In this document: positions 35,993-46,422 of the stretch, in pieces | Layout: every line of letters starts with the position of its first letter | How positions within the stretch are numbered: position 1 is the first letter of the stretch | Assembly: GCF_006175985.1 (NCBI RefSeq) | Contig: NZ_SRSH01000001.1 | Span: 434,001 to 498,000 of the forward strand | Length of the DNA stretch: 64,000 nt | Reading direction: 5' to 3' | Origin: Methylotetracoccus oryzae | Lineage (GTDB): Bacteria; Pseudomonadota; Gammaproteobacteria; Methylococcales; Methylococcaceae | Position numbers and translations under genes: made by a program | The notes under the pieces: model-generated | What the model was told of the DNA's origin: nothing | The model's database searches: none | What the model saw: the letters and a program-made list of their open reading frames with translations, nothing else

Positions 35993-38900
35993 TCAGGCAC
36001 TCAGCGCGTCCGCTCCGCCGGCTTTACCCAATACCTGCCGCAGTCCCGCGATGAGCTGGGACAGCGCTGCGGCAAGCTCAAGGCACCGATCGTCCATCTC
36101 CGCCGCCGACAAGGCCTGCTTCGCTCCCGCATTCACGCTTTCGGCCAGTTCCATGACCCTGAGCGCACCGAGGTTGCCCGCAGCGCCCTTCAGCGCGTGG
36201 GCAAGGCGGCCGACCTCGGCCAGGTCACCGTTCCGCAAGGCGGCCAGCAGATGGTCGGCGTCATGCCCATGATTCTCGACCAGTAGACCGAGGAGTCTGA
36301 GGTAAGTGGCCTCTTTGCCGCATACGGCTTGCATACCGCGCTCCGCGTCAAGGTCGGGAATCTCCCTGAGCGCCCGCAGCTTATCGGCCACTTGAGGCTC
36401 GATGGGCGCGGTCGCCCGATCGATCGAGCCCGCCCCCGGTGCGGGCGGCAACCATTTGAGCAGGGTCGCGTAGAGGATCTCCGGGTCCACCGGCTTGGCG
36501 ACGAAATCGTTCATGCCCGCATCGAGACAGTCCCGGCGGTCCTCATCGAACGCGTTGGCCGTCATCGCGAGAATCGGAATTGTCGCCCGGTCAGGGAACG
36601 AACGAATGATCCGTGTCGCCTCCAGGCCGTCCATGACCGGCATCTGAACGTCCATCAGGATCAGGTCGTAGGCGTTCGCTCGCGCTTTGTCCACCGCCTG
36701 CTGCCCGTTCTCCGCGACCTCCACGACCAGCGCCGCGCTGCGCAGCAGTTCCAGCGCCACCTCCTGGTTGATGGCATCATCCTCGACCAGTAGCACCCGC
36801 TCCCCCGCATGGCGCGCCTGCAGCACAGCCTGGTCACTCGCGCTCGCAAGGCCTTCAGACAACGGGGCACCGTCCTGTCCCCGCTGCAGTCGCACGACGA
36901 ACCAGAACGTGCTGCCTCGACCGGGCACGCTCTCGACGCCGGCGTGTCCACCCATCAGGTGCGCCAACCGGCGGGTGATCGCAAGACCAAGCCCCGTGCC
37001 TCCATGTCTGCGCGTCGTCGACGCGTCAGCCTGCTCGAACTCCTGGAACAACCGGTCCAGTTTGTCCGGCGGAATTCCGGCCCCGGTGTCCTCGACCTCG
37101 AAGCGGATCAGTAGACTCTCGCCGTCGTCCTCCAACAGCAAGGCACGGATAGTCACAACGCCACGCTCGGTAAATTTGACCGCATTGCTGGCATAGTTCA
37201 GCAAGGCCTGGCGCAGCCGTGTCGGATCGCCCCGCAGCCACAGCGGCACGTCATCGCGATCCACTTCGACCACGAGGTTCTTTTCCCGCGCCTGTTCCAT
37301 GACCAGCGAGCGGACGTGATCCAGAACCGCGCCAAGGGGGAAATTGACCTCTTCCAGTTCCAGACGCCCGGCCTCGATCTTCGAGATGTCCAGAATGTCG
37401 TTGATGATCGACAGCAGATGCCGTCCCGCCCCTTCGATTTTGCCCAGGCGGACCAACTGCTGCGGATCCGGCTGGTCGCGTCGGAGCAGATGGGTCAGAC
37501 CCAGGATCGCGTTCATCGGCGTTCGGATCTCGTGGCTCATATTCGCCAGGAACGCGCTCTTCGCCCGGGTCGCGGCCTCGGCCCGTTCCCTGGCCTGCTC
37601 GATCTCCTCGTTGGCCCGTTGCAGTGCTTCCGTGCGCTGGGCGACCAACTCTTCCAGGTGGTGCCGATAGGCTTCGAGTTCCTGTTCCGCCTGCTTGCGT
37701 GCGGTGATGTCTCGAAAGAACCCGGCCAGATAATGTTCTCCCTCGATTTCCAACACGGTGGCGCTGATGTCGGTGGGAAACACCACCCCATCCTTGCGCA
37801 GCACGGGCACGTCCTCACCTACCGTCATCTCTCCTCGTGCCATCCGGTCGAAGGTCTCCAAGACCTGCGGTAGAGCGTCCGCGGGGTGGATGTCGACCGG
37901 CGTCATCATCAGCAGTTCTTCGCGCTGATACCCCAGCATGGTGCAGATCGCAGGATTGGCATCCACGAAGCGGCGCGACACGGCGTCCGCCATCAGGATG
38001 CCGTCGCGCGCCCCCTCGAGCAAGGCGCGCAGGCGCATCTCACGATCCCGCAACCGCTGGTCCTGGTGTTTCCGCTCGGTGATGTCGAGCGTCACGCCAA
38101 CGTACTTGACCAGTGTCCCGGCCTCGTCGAAGTAGGGTCTGGCCAGATCCTGCACCTCGCGCACCGTGCCGTCCGGGCGCACGATCCGGTGTTCCAGCTC
38201 GAATGGAGCGGATAGCGCCAGGGCCCGACGAAACTCCCGGTCGAGCCGTTCCGCATCGTCCGGATGAATCCGCTCGCGCAGCATGCTCTGATACACCGGA
38301 CAGGGACCCGCGGGGTCCATGCCGTAGATCCGGAACTCCTCATCCGACCAGTTGATCGTCTCGCTGGCGACGAAAAACTCCCAGGAGCCGAATCGTGCGA
38401 TACGCTCACCCTCGGCCATCAGCAACCGCATGCGATCGAGTTCGGCTGCGGCGAGCTTTTCCACGGTGATATCCCGCAGGATACCGACCAGGGTCGGCTC
38501 ACCCGACACACTGGTGCGCGGCGAACCACACGCATGGATCCAGCGCATTTCGCCGTCCGACCTGCGAATCCGGCATTCGAACTCCCATCGGGATTCATCC
38601 TGCGAGGCGTGGCGGAACAGCCGGTCCACCCGCTCGCGATCCTCGGGCACGACGTGCGCCAGGAACCGGTCGTAGGTCCAGCTGGCCAGCAGATCGTCGT
38701 AGCCGAAGATGTGGTCGTGCCGGAGCGAGCGGACGGCAGCCTGCGTGGTCAGGTTCAGTTCCCATTCGCCGGCACCCAGGGTTTCGAGCGCGAACTGACG
38801 CCGGGCTTCGGATTCGAGGACCGCCGCTTCGTGCTGCTTCAGGTCCTCGATGTCGGTGCAGGTACCGAACCATTTCGAAATCGTTCCGTTCCCATCGATG

Positions 38901-40774
38901 ACCGGTACGCCCCGGATCAGCCACCAGCGATAAACCCCGTCGAAGCGGCGCAAGCGGCACTGAAGCGCATACTCGGCGTTGTGTTTGACGGCGTTCCGCC
39001 AGGCGTCCCACGCGCGCTGCTTGTCTGCGGGATGGAATGGAATGATCCAGCCGTGCCCGCGGCTCTCCTCGAACGACAGGCCCGTATAGTCGACCCATTG
39101 GCGGTTGAGGTAGGTATTCCAGCCGTCGGGACGGGTGACCCAGACGATCTGCGGCATCGCTTCGGCCAGCTGCCGAAATTCCTGTTCACTGGCGCTGATG
39201 GCGTCCTGCAGGCGAACCCGGTCGGTGATGTCCTGCGCTGTGCCGACCATGTACAGGGGGGTTCCGTCGGCGGTTCGAATCAACTCGCCGCGTCCGCACA
39301 GATGGCGGATGCTCCCGTCGGGACGAACGGCGCGGAAATCGAATTCGGGCGCGGGTTTTCCCGCGGCACAATCGGCAATCCAGTTGCTCAGGAACTGACG
39401 GTCGTCCGGATGCACCAATTCCAGCAGGGATTCGAGAGTGGGTACGAAGGTCTCCCGTTCCACGCCGTAGATGCGGTAAGTCTCGTCCGTCCATACGATC
39501 GGACCAGTCAGGTCCCAGCGCCAACTGCCGATCCGGGCAATGCGCTGCGATTCGGCGAGCATCTGCTCTCGCTCCCGCAGCCGGGCATCCGCAAGCTTTA
39601 TGTCAGTGACGTCCTGATTGATGCCGGACAGACGCAGCGCGTTGCCGGCATCGTCGTAGCTCGCCCGGCCCTTGCTGACGATCCAGCGAATTTCCCCCGA
39701 CGGACGCCGGATTCGGAACGCGACCTCGAACGGTTCGCCGCGTTGGACCGGTCCCCACTGCGCCTCGATCAAGGGCAGGTCGTCCGGATGGACCAACCGC
39801 AACCAGTCCTCGTTGTTGCGTATGCTGTCGGGCGGGACGCCGTAAAGCCGCTCGCATTGCCGGGACCAATGCCGTTGCCCCGTGACCAGGTCCAGTTCCC
39901 ACATTCCGATTTGGGCGCCTTCCTGCGCCAATATCAGACGCTGCTCACTTCTCCTTATCTCCGCCTCGGCCCGTTTGCGGCTCGTGATGTCCTGGTCGAT
40001 CCCGGTGAGTGTTACCACCTTGCCGTCGGCATCGCGTTCAGCGCTGCCGCGGGCATACAGCCAGTGGACGCTGCCATCGGGCCAGCAAACCCGGAATTCG
40101 GCGTCGATCAACGCGCCCGCCAATGCCCCCGCCAGTTGCGTGTCGACCAACCCATAGTCGTCGGGATGTATACGTGCCCGCCATTGCGCCTTGTCCCGCA
40201 GGGTGCCCGGGGCGACGCCATAAAGTAACTCACACGCCGGAGACATCCAGAGCGCGCCGCTCGCGACGTCAAACTCCCAGAAGCCGAGCCAGGCGCCAAG
40301 CTCCGCCATCCTTAGCTGGCGGTCGTTGCGGCGCAACGCCTGCTTCACCGCCTCCGCCGCGCGCCGATGGTCGGCCGCCTGGCAGCGGAAGCGCCGCGCC
40401 AACTCGCCGAGCCCGCCGGCAATGACGCCGCTCAAGACAAGGGCCGCCCATTGCAAGACGTCGCGCGAGGACTCAATCGCCCATTGGCCGACCGGTGGCA
40501 ACACAAACCAGCACGTGACCAGCGCCGTGAACCCGGTCGCGACCAGGGCCGGACCCAGGCCACCGAGCAGCGCCTCCAGAAGCAGGAAGGGGACAAACAG
40601 GACCAGCATCCGATGCTGATCGAGAGGAACCGGCCAGTGTGCGCGGAACCATAGGACCGCCAGCGGCAGCATCAGGGCGAGAACGTAGAGGAGACCGCGC
40701 TTACGGAGGCTTTGCGATCCAGGCGATGACAGTACGCGCCACAGGCGCGACCTCACGGTATCGATTTCAGACAT
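35993..40774 (-). CDS. Hybrid sensor histidine kinase: TM, seven PAS, HisKA, HATPase, REC, Hpt
   Basis: 1593 residues, a whole phosphorelay in one chain. An N-terminal membrane region (about 27-130, DUF4118-like) is followed by seven PAS/PAC units of about 125 residues (about 150-1030), most ending in the PAC motif G...DIT.(R/D). A coiled coil (about 1035-1070) leads to HisKA with His1081 in [10 protein letters not shown], an HATPase with [11 protein letters not shown] and GGTGLGLAI, a receiver with Asp1375 in [12 protein letters not shown], and an Hpt domain with His1526 in [12 protein letters not shown]. No output regulator lies beside it, so phosphate must be passed to a partner elsewhere. 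Confidence 0.93.
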   Translation of the reverse strand: MSEIDTVRSRLWRVLSSPGSQSLRKRGLLYVLALMLPLAVLWFRAHWPVPLDQHRMLVLFVPFLLLEALLGGLGPALVATGFTALVTCWFVLPPVGQWAIESSRDVLQWAALVLSGVIAGGLGELARRFRCQAADHRRAAEAVKQALRRNDRQLRMAELGAWLGFWEFDVASGALWMSPACELLYGVAPGTLRDKAQWRARIHPDDYGLVDTQLAGALAGALIDAEFRVCWPDGSVHWLYARGSAERDADGKVVTLTGIDQDITSRKRAEAEIRRSEQRLILAQEGAQIGMWELDLVTGQRHWSRQCERLYGVPPDSIRNNEDWLRLVHPDDLPLIEAQWGPVQRGEPFEVAFRIRRPSGEIRWIVSKGRASYDDAGNALRLSGINQDVTDIKLADARLREREQMLAESQRIARIGSWRWDLTGPIVWTDETYRIYGVERETFVPTLESLLELVHPDDRQFLSNWIADCAAGKPAPEFDFRAVRPDGSIRHLCGRGELIRTADGTPLYMVGTAQDITDRVRLQDAISASEQEFRQLAEAMPQIVWVTRPDGWNTYLNRQWVDYTGLSFEESRGHGWIIPFHPADKQRAWDAWRNAVKHNAEYALQCRLRRFDGVYRWWLIRGVPVIDGNGTISKWFGTCTDIEDLKQHEAAVLESEARRQFALETLGAGEWELNLTTQAAVRSLRHDHIFGYDDLLASWTYDRFLAHVVPEDRERVDRLFRHASQDESRWEFECRIRRSDGEMRWIHACGSPRTSVSGEPTLVGILRDITVEKLAAAELDRMRLLMAEGERIARFGSWEFFVASETINWSDEEFRIYGMDPAGPCPVYQSMLRERIHPDDAERLDREFRRALALSAPFELEHRIVRPDGTVREVQDLARPYFDEAGTLVKYVGVTLDITERKHQDQRLRDREMRLRALLEGARDGILMADAVSRRFVDANPAICTMLGYQREELLMMTPVDIHPADALPQVLETFDRMARGEMTVGEDVPVLRKDGVVFPTDISATVLEIEGEHYLAGFFRDITARKQAEQELEAYRHHLEELVAQRTEALQRANEEIEQARERAEAATRAKSAFLANMSHEIRTPMNAILGLTHLLRRDQPDPQQLVRLGKIEGAGRHLLSIINDILDISKIEAGRLELEEVNFPLGAVLDHVRSLVMEQAREKNLVVEVDRDDVPLWLRGDPTRLRQALLNYASNAVKFTERGVVTIRALLLEDDGESLLIRFEVEDTGAGIPPDKLDRLFQEFEQADASTTRRHGGTGLGLAITRRLAHLMGGHAGVESVPGRGSTFWFVVRLQRGQDGAPLSEGLASASDQAVLQARHAGERVLLVEDDAINQEVALELLRSAALVVEVAENGQQAVDKARANAYDLILMDVQMPVMDGLEATRIIRSFPDRATIPILAMTANAFDEDRRDCLDAGMNDFVAKPVDPEILYATLLKWLPPAPGAGSIDRATAPIEPQVADKLRALREIPDLDAERGMQAVCGKEATYLRLLGLLVENHGHDADHLLAALRNGDLAEVGRLAHALKGAAGNLGALRVMELAESVNAGAKQALSAAEMDDRCLELAAALSQLIAGLRQVLGKAGGADALSA

Positions 40775-41189
40775 CGCGGTTGTGCCTTGAAGGGAATCTC
40801 ATGATGGGGTCGCGGCACCGGCCCCGCACTGCCGCGTCGAGCTGGCGATGGCCCCGAGCATCATACGACTATTTCAGTCCGGCCCGGAACGAGCGCCGCG
40901 ACGAACGCGCATGGTTCGTACTGAGGGCACGGCGCGCCACACCACCGATCGGGTTCCGATCAACTGCGAACGCCGACAGGGCCGCGTTGACAAGGGACCG
41001 GTCTCAGCGTCGAGCGTCACCATCGAGACACGGGGCACGCCTGGAAACTAGGAAGGCTTCCTTCGCGTCCGTCGTTGGTGGACCGCGCGAAGGCAATGAG
41101 CTGACGGTCCCCAGTGCTTCGCGCGTAGCGCTCTGCAACATCGGCCAAGGCGCTTCGAGCCGCTCGCCGAAGCGCTCCGCAACGCGGGG
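40775..41189. other. Intergenic region between the PPOX gene and the histidine kinase
   Basis: 415 bp, GC-rich, without a convincing gene; reading frames here have no protein-like character. A small hairpin GAAGG-CTT-CCTTC near 41051-41064 may serve as terminator of the PPOX gene. Confidence 0.3.
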
Positions 41190-41753
41190 TCAACCATCCG
41201 GCAACAGGTTCTTCGACGCGATGTGCGTCGGTATGCCGTCGATGCTGAGCGGGTTCTTGCGCTCCCAATAGTCCCGCAACCCGGCCTCCCCCTGTTTTTC
41301 GGCCCAGGCCGAGAGCTGTTCGCGCTCGCCTTCGTAGCGGAGGAAAGGGACCGCCATGCCGCATGACGTTTGCACCAGATCGAGCGTGACATCGAAGATC
41401 TGCCGCGCACCGGGCAAAGGCTGGAACAGCGGGAACAACGATGCCCAGTCGGGATCCGCCTTGTGCACCACCCTAGCTCGACCGTAAAGGCGCAGTATCA
41501 CGGGTTTTCCCTCGAAGGCGCAGAACATGATCGTCATGCGGGGAGCGACCTGCACATGCGCGGCGGTCTCATTGCCGCTGCCGGTCACGTTCAGCCACAC
41601 TACGCGCCGGCTCCCGAGCACGCGGAACGAGTCCATCCCTTTCGGGGAGATGTTAACCCGGCTGTCCGCCGTCGCCGTTCCGACGAAGAAGATCTTCTGC
41701 TCCCGGATGAAGTCGACGTGCCGATCGGAAAGCTCGGTGTACTGCTGACCCAT
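41190..41753 (-). CDS. Pyridoxamine 5'-phosphate oxidase-fold (PPOX) protein
   Basis: 187 residues of the split-barrel flavin-binding fold: the opening FIREQKIFFVGTATADSRVNIS (written here as the first strands), SPKGMDSFRVLG, ETAAHVQVAPRMTIMFCAFEG, and GRARVVHKADP. The sequence is of the type annotated as pyridoxamine 5'-phosphate oxidase family protein in many bacteria. It probably binds FMN, F420 or heme; not the PdxH enzyme itself. ATG 41753 is chosen by the family start MGQQYTELSD. Confidence 0.85.
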   Translation of the reverse strand: MGQQYTELSDRHVDFIREQKIFFVGTATADSRVNISPKGMDSFRVLGSRRVVWLNVTGSGNETAAHVQVAPRMTIMFCAFEGKPVILRLYGRARVVHKADPDWASLFPLFQPLPGARQIFDVTLDLVQTSCGMAVPFLRYEGEREQLSAWAEKQGEAGLRDYWERKNPLSIDGIPTHIASKNLLPDG

Positions 41754-41909
41754 TTCCCGTTCTCCTGACAGAAAGCACACCCGGTTCTCGCGCGCGGATT
41801 AGCGAAGGCGTTTGGCCAGACTCCCTGCGCTCGGATCCCCAGCCGGTGGTCGGAGGGGGTGTATAGCGTCCGCGCGGCGATCAGCCCGCGCAATTACCAC
41901 GCGCGGCCG

Positions 41910-43373
41910 TCAAGGCACCGGGGTGATGGCCGGCGGCGTCCAGCTTCGATCGAGCATCGACGGCGCCTTTGCGCTGGGCCAGTACATCCGCAGCGTCACG
42001 TTGAAGGGACCGGCTGCCGCAGGCAGCCAGTTGTTCTCCTTGTCCTTGCCCGGCGATTGGTGCTGGACATGGATGTCGATGGAGCCGTCCTTATTCTTCT
42101 TCAGCGGCATCCAGCTACTGATCGCGTAGCGGTTGATCGGGTTCGGGACGAAGAAGGACTGGGCGTCATATAGCGTCAGCGACCAGAACGCGTCGACCGG
42201 CGGCGTCGCCCCCTTGTCGAAATGGATCACGTAACGGTTCGCGCCGGTTAGCGGCGCGCCTGCGCCATCGGTGAACGCCGAGGGATAGATCGCGTCCTGC
42301 GGCAGATTGGCGCCGAGACCCATCAACGCGATGACGGCACGCGTACCGTAATCGCTGCCGAAATTGCCGACATTCATCGGCGTCACCCGCCAACCATTGA
42401 CCGGCGCGCCGGTCTCCTTGGCCGCAGCCTCCAGCTTGGCGAGCGTCGCGGGCAGAGCCTTTTCCAGCCCTTTCGCCACCGCCGGATCGAGCTTGCCGGG
42501 ATCGAATTTTTCGCCCGGAACAATCCCGATGGCCGCAAGCTTGGCCAGCATCCCGGTTTCGGACGTCGGCGGTGGGTTGGCCTTGAGCAGCGCCGCCAGG
42601 CGGTCGAAGAACGCGGCCGAGCTCATCGCCTTGAGCTGATCCACCGGCGGCGTCTTCATGTCGACCGCCGCATTCACGAGGGCATCCGGCGCCCTGTAGC
42701 GCCCCTTTCCGAAGGCCGACAGCGGCACCAGCCGGTAGCCGTTCTGGATCGCATGCACCGCCGGATAGTCCTTCGGTCCGTTGGTCTGCGTGCGGCCGAT
42801 GATCCAGACCATCGCGGTCGGCGCCTTGATCTGCTGCACGCCCTTGGGCAGGGTTCCGGCCCATCCGGGACCGGTGATGGCGAACTGGCCGGGTTGGGTG
42901 CCCGTCGTGCGCTTGCCGGGCGACGCGAACACGTTCGTCCAGGCATCGAGCATCGGCATCAGGTAGTAACGTCCGTTCGTGTCGGGAACCGAAAGCACCA
43001 TCGGTTCCCTGGATACGTCGAGCCAGGCGACGGAGTAAAGCGTGTCGACGTTCGCGCGGACCACATCCTTGAACGAGGCGTCTGGAAAAACGCGGACGTG
43101 GGCGAACTGATTGACCGGCGCGGAGAAGGCCTCAGGCCTGGGCACATTGGTCGACTTCTGCTTGGTGAGGTCCATGATCACCAGCGGCAGGCCGTAGACC
43201 ACGGCCTCAGCGCCGGCTGCCATTGCGGCCTTTTCCTTGGCGTCGGCCTCGGCCAGCGCTTGCGTTCTGGCCGCATCCGCCGCGGCGGAAAGCGGCAGCG
43301 GCTTCTGTTCCGCACATCCGACCAGACCGGCCAGCAGTACCGCCGCAACGGCAAACGCAAAACTCCGCTTCAT
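41910..43373 (-). CDS. DUF1254/DUF1214 lipoprotein
   Basis: 487 residues with a lipobox AGLVGC (Cys20), so a lipid-anchored envelope protein. The N-terminal half is DUF1254 (VYGLPLVIMDLTKQK, DTLYSVAWLDVSREPMVLSVPD, GRYYLMPMLDAWTNVF), the C-terminal half DUF1214 (FWSLTLYDAQSFFVPNPINRYAIS, split from IHVQHQSPGKD and NWLPAAAGPFNVTLRMYWP). Such proteins are widespread, with no established reaction known to me. It has its own 710-bp upstream gap. Confidence 0.92.
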   Translation of the reverse strand: MKRSFAFAVAAVLLAGLVGCAEQKPLPLSAAADAARTQALAEADAKEKAAMAAGAEAVVYGLPLVIMDLTKQKSTNVPRPEAFSAPVNQFAHVRVFPDASFKDVVRANVDTLYSVAWLDVSREPMVLSVPDTNGRYYLMPMLDAWTNVFASPGKRTTGTQPGQFAITGPGWAGTLPKGVQQIKAPTAMVWIIGRTQTNGPKDYPAVHAIQNGYRLVPLSAFGKGRYRAPDALVNAAVDMKTPPVDQLKAMSSAAFFDRLAALLKANPPPTSETGMLAKLAAIGIVPGEKFDPGKLDPAVAKGLEKALPATLAKLEAAAKETGAPVNGWRVTPMNVGNFGSDYGTRAVIALMGLGANLPQDAIYPSAFTDGAGAPLTGANRYVIHFDKGATPPVDAFWSLTLYDAQSFFVPNPINRYAISSWMPLKKNKDGSIDIHVQHQSPGKDKENNWLPAAAGPFNVTLRMYWPSAKAPSMLDRSWTPPAITPVP

Positions 43374-44083
43374 TCCGCCCCCGTCCGTATTGATTGCTCA
43401 AACGTTGGGATTCTATCCCGAAACCTCGGGATGACGGACCAGTGCGGCTGTTGGCGGGCGCTCCGGGCGCGCGGGGTGAGTTCTTGCGGCGGCGCCCGGA
43501 CGGACAGCCTGCGAGCCAACCGGGACCTGATTTACTAGCGGTTTGACGTATCGAAGCCCTGCCTCTGCGACCTTAGCCCTTTTGCCAGTTTGTCGCCCCG
43601 ATGAATCCGACGACTCGCTCGTACGCCGCGCTACTCGAATACGAAAATCCGGGCTCGATGATCTCTTTGAGGCGCGCCAAGCGAGCCATATCACTCAAGC
43701 CATCGTTCCGGGTGGGACACCGGAACGAGGAAATCCAGGGACAGCGAAGCCGAACACATCCCTGTCACTGGTTGCCGGAGCCACGCCCGGCATGACGCTG
43801 CGAAGCGACGTGTTGAACGAGTCGGGTCTGCCGAATGCCCGATGAGGGCCTTCTATCCCTTCCATGATTGCAGCGGCGTTGACTCGGGAAGTTGCCTGCT
43901 TTACTTTCAGTATGTTACCCATTCTTGGCGCGCAAGGCTGAGAAGGTCAAGGACACCAGCCAAGCCAGAGCATGCGTCGTGCGATCCACACCATATGTTT
44001 CACATGTAATCGCTATTGCGCACAGCAAGCAAATTTTTGCCGAGTAACGGAAGTAATATTGGCACCTAACCAAGGATACGCTT
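43374..44083. other. Long intergenic region at the edge of the accessory segment
   Basis: 710 bp with no convincing gene. It contains short hairpins such as CCCGA-AACC-TCGGG (near 43420-43433) and TTCCGG...CCGGAA (near 43709-43729). The right 150 bp are markedly AT-richer than the surroundings, marking the border of the lower-GC segment. AAGGA at 44072-44076 is the ribosome binding site of the next gene. Confidence 0.35.
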
Positions 44084-44875
44084 ATGGCATCTGAATTAAC
44101 GTGGAAAAAGGCCATAGACAAGGTTCTCAGTTCGTCGCCGACGCCACTGCACTATAACGAAATCACAGAACGGATTATTTCTGAAGGGCTGCGCAGGAAC
44201 CTGGGTGCTACGCCAGCCGCGACTGTCAATGCCCAGATATCGGCTTCTATAAAGCATGACGGCCTTTCATCTCAATATATTCGAGTATCAAAAGGTACTT
44301 TTGCGATGCGCTCCGTATCCGATGGTACGGTAGTCATTCCACAGAAACTGACGCCAGACGTTCCTGAATCAGAGGAATCGGAAGAACAATATGAAATTGT
44401 CACTTCCTTCGGGATGTTCTGGCGTAAAGAAGCGATAGAATGGATGGCAACTCCGAAGCTACTTGGGATGCAACAGATCGGAGCAACCCCTGTTGACTTC
44501 TTCAAGCAACTCGGGATCTATCTTCTTTACGATGGCCGAGAGGTCATTTACGTTGGCAGAACGACGGATCGACCACTCGGCCGAAGACTTTATGAACATA
44601 CAATCGACAGACTATCGGCTCGGTGGGACAGGTTTTCATGGTTTGGTCTTTTACCAGTATCGGATGATGGAAAATTGGGATCGCTACCAGCGGCCTACAG
44701 CGCGGCCAAGCTAATTCCTGCATTCGAGGCGGTATTGATCGAGGCATTGGAGCCGAGACAGAACAGGAAGAGAGGAGATGACTTAGCGGCTGTGGAGTAC
44801 CTTCAAAAGGTCGATCCGGAAATCGAGAAAAAGAAGGTAAAGGCAACGCTTGATGCCGCTTTAAACAAGCTATAG
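44084..44875 (+). CDS. HARE-HTH domain plus GIY-YIG nuclease protein
   Basis: 263 residues with visibly lower GC than its neighbours. Residues 1-80 are a HARE-type winged helix (TWKKAIDKVLSSSPTPLHY, EITERIISEGL, TPAATVNAQISASI, FIRVSKGTF-like), a domain known from restriction and chromatin proteins. Residues about 143-230 are a GIY-YIG nuclease: GIY at 144-146, YVG at 157-159, Arg163/His172 region RPLGRRLYEH, Glu215 in AFEAVLIEALEP and Asn227. All catalytic positions appear present, so an active endonuclease is likely. No methyltransferase is adjacent. Probably a stand-alone restriction-like or defence nuclease; acquired by transfer. Confidence 0.8.
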   Translation: MASELTWKKAIDKVLSSSPTPLHYNEITERIISEGLRRNLGATPAATVNAQISASIKHDGLSSQYIRVSKGTFAMRSVSDGTVVIPQKLTPDVPESEESEEQYEIVTSFGMFWRKEAIEWMATPKLLGMQQIGATPVDFFKQLGIYLLYDGREVIYVGRTTDRPLGRRLYEHTIDRLSARWDRFSWFGLLPVSDDGKLGSLPAAYSAAKLIPAFEAVLIEALEPRQNRKRGDDLAAVEYLQKVDPEIEKKKVKATLDAALNKL

Positions 44876-44951
44876 GTGATTTGGCCTAGTGCCCTCTTTC
44901 TTCTGCGCGACGCATTAATCCGCATCATCCGCACTGTATCTTAACCCCGCC

Positions 44952-45398
44952 ATGTCCACCCCTGACCGCGACTCCCTGGAGCGCTTCGTGCGCGCACAAG
45001 AGCACGACTATTCAACCGCACTCGCGGAACTTCGAGCTGGATTCAAGAGGACGCATTGGATCTGGTATGTGTTGCCGCAGCTGCGCGGTTTGGGCCAAAG
45101 CCACATGGCCCAAGCCTACGGGCTGTCCAATCGTGAAGAGGCCACTGCCTACGCACGCCATCCGGTGCTCGGTCCAAGGCTGGTCGAGTGCGTCAATGCA
45201 ATCCTGGCCCATGCCGGCCGAAGCGCCGTCGACATCCTCGGCGACATCGACGCCATGAAGTTCCGATCCTGCCTGACGCTGTTCATCGAGGTTGCACCGG
45301 ATGAACCCTGCTTCAAAAATGCCCTGAACGTGTTCTACGAAGGTCAACCAGACACCGCGACGCTACGCCTTCTCGAAGCCAGTGCCGGTCGAAGCTAG
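44952..45398 (+). CDS. DUF1810 family protein
   Basis: 148 residues matching the DUF1810 family: LERFVRAQEHDYSTALAELR, then THWIWYVLPQLRGLGQS, YGLSNREEATAYARHPVLGPRL and DAMKFRSCLTLF. A small helical cytosolic protein; no established function. GC is higher than in the preceding nuclease gene. It starts 76 bp after that gene on the same strand and could belong to the same acquired unit. Confidence 0.88.
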   Translation: MSTPDRDSLERFVRAQEHDYSTALAELRAGFKRTHWIWYVLPQLRGLGQSHMAQAYGLSNREEATAYARHPVLGPRLVECVNAILAHAGRSAVDILGDIDAMKFRSCLTLFIEVAPDEPCFKNALNVFYEGQPDTATLRLLEASAGRS

Positions 45399-45405
45399 AT
45401 CAACC

Positions 45406-45870
45406 CAGCAGGCGCCTTTCATTGAATCGGCTCCGCAGGTGCTCGGCCACGGGTTGGCACGCTTGGGCCTCAGTCTCAACGAGACCAAGACCCGGATCGT
45501 GGATACCAGTGTTGCGCGTTCTGATTTTCTGTGTTTCGCGCTGCAGTTGAGTCGGAGACGAAAACGAGCCTGCGGTACCCCGACACCCCGCTGTCGAGTC
45601 AGGCCGTTAAACAGATCCGTGCGCGCCTGAAGTCACTGACGCAACGGGAACCGATCTACACCCCGCTGGCGAGGCAGCGGAGCACATGAGCCGCAGCTTG
45701 AGAGGCTGCGCGAACCGCTTCCCTTATCGGGACGCCTGTCTGGCGATGCACTCTCTTCCGAAGACGCCGCAAGCTGAACCGGATCATGGGGCGGCAACGG
45801 ATCAGCCCGCCCCAGGTCACTTGGATCACCGCTCTCGAGTCTACCTAAACGGCGAACACCCAAATTTCGG
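45406..45870 (+). pseudogene. ltrA: Decayed group II intron reverse transcriptase/maturase remnant
   Basis: Only the C-terminal third of an LtrA-type protein is recognisable, spread over several frames. One frame reads LARLGLSLNETKTRIVD and SDFLCFALQL (the end of the RT domain), the next SSQAVKQIRARLKSLTQRE (maturase domain X start), the next SLRGCANRFPYRDACLAM (equivalent of LRGWANYFRYG) and RRRKLNRIMGRQRISPP. Frameshifts and missing 5' two thirds show it is dead. It follows DUF1810 by a few bases, so an intron once landed here. Confidence 0.6.
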
Positions 45871-45898
45871 ACCGAGATATGGGTATTTCTACGTATAG

Positions 45899-46422
45899 GA
45901 TTTCCCTATCGTTCAGCGTATAAGCTTATCCATCGGAAGACCAAAGGCGCGGTCAGGCAGGAATAGATGACATAAGTGGATCCGAAACGACGGTTAAGTG
46001 GCTCTTCCACTTCCGTGTGGCCACTCAGTCTGCAAATGACACCTGTAAGAGTTGCAGGGCAAGACTATCCGCAGCGCGTCACGACTGATGAGCCAACGCT
46101 AAATTGGAGTACGGGCGGAGATTGGTCATTGCCTGTCGTGAAACATTATGTTGCACAGCCATTCGCCGTGAGAGCTGCAATGTGGCGATGCCTTTGTAAC
46201 ACTTTTTCGCAACTGCAGTGCAGATGGCGGAGCCAATAATCAGCAGGATCGCCAGCGTCACTCTATAGCGCAAAGCGTACAACATTTTGGGATGGAGCCG
46301 GATTAGACATCATGCAGTGGATACGCATCCCGACTCTACGCCCTTAAAACGAACGAACAGGATTCTGGCCAGTGGCTGTTTGGTTCATCCAGGACAATGA
46401 TGGGACTTGGCAGGACACTCAG
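45899..46422. other. Intergenic region upstream of the NHL protein gene
   Basis: 524 bp, AT-richer than average. A minus-strand reading frame at 46079-46285 (68 codons, starting with a hydrophobic segment VTLAILLIIGSAICTAVA) could encode a small membrane protein but has no ribosome binding site, so I do not call it. At 45895-45916 is ATAGG-ATTTC-CCTAT followed by CGTTCAG, resembling the operator-like sequence ahead of the sulfatase gene. Confidence 0.3.

Noticed and set aside
38264..40228. 654-codon open frame on the plus strand
   Set aside because: Antisense to the histidine kinase in codon register; its translation has no domain character, and long antisense frames are common opposite GC-rich genes.
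40639..41271. 210-codon plus-strand frame in the gap before the histidine kinase
   Set aside because: Low-complexity Arg/Ser/Ala-rich translation overlapping the kinase 5' end on the other strand; no recognisable features.
46079..46285. Possible 68-aa small membrane protein on the minus strand
   Set aside because: It has a hydrophobic segment but no ribosome binding site and the rest is not protein-like; mentioned only in the intergenic entry.
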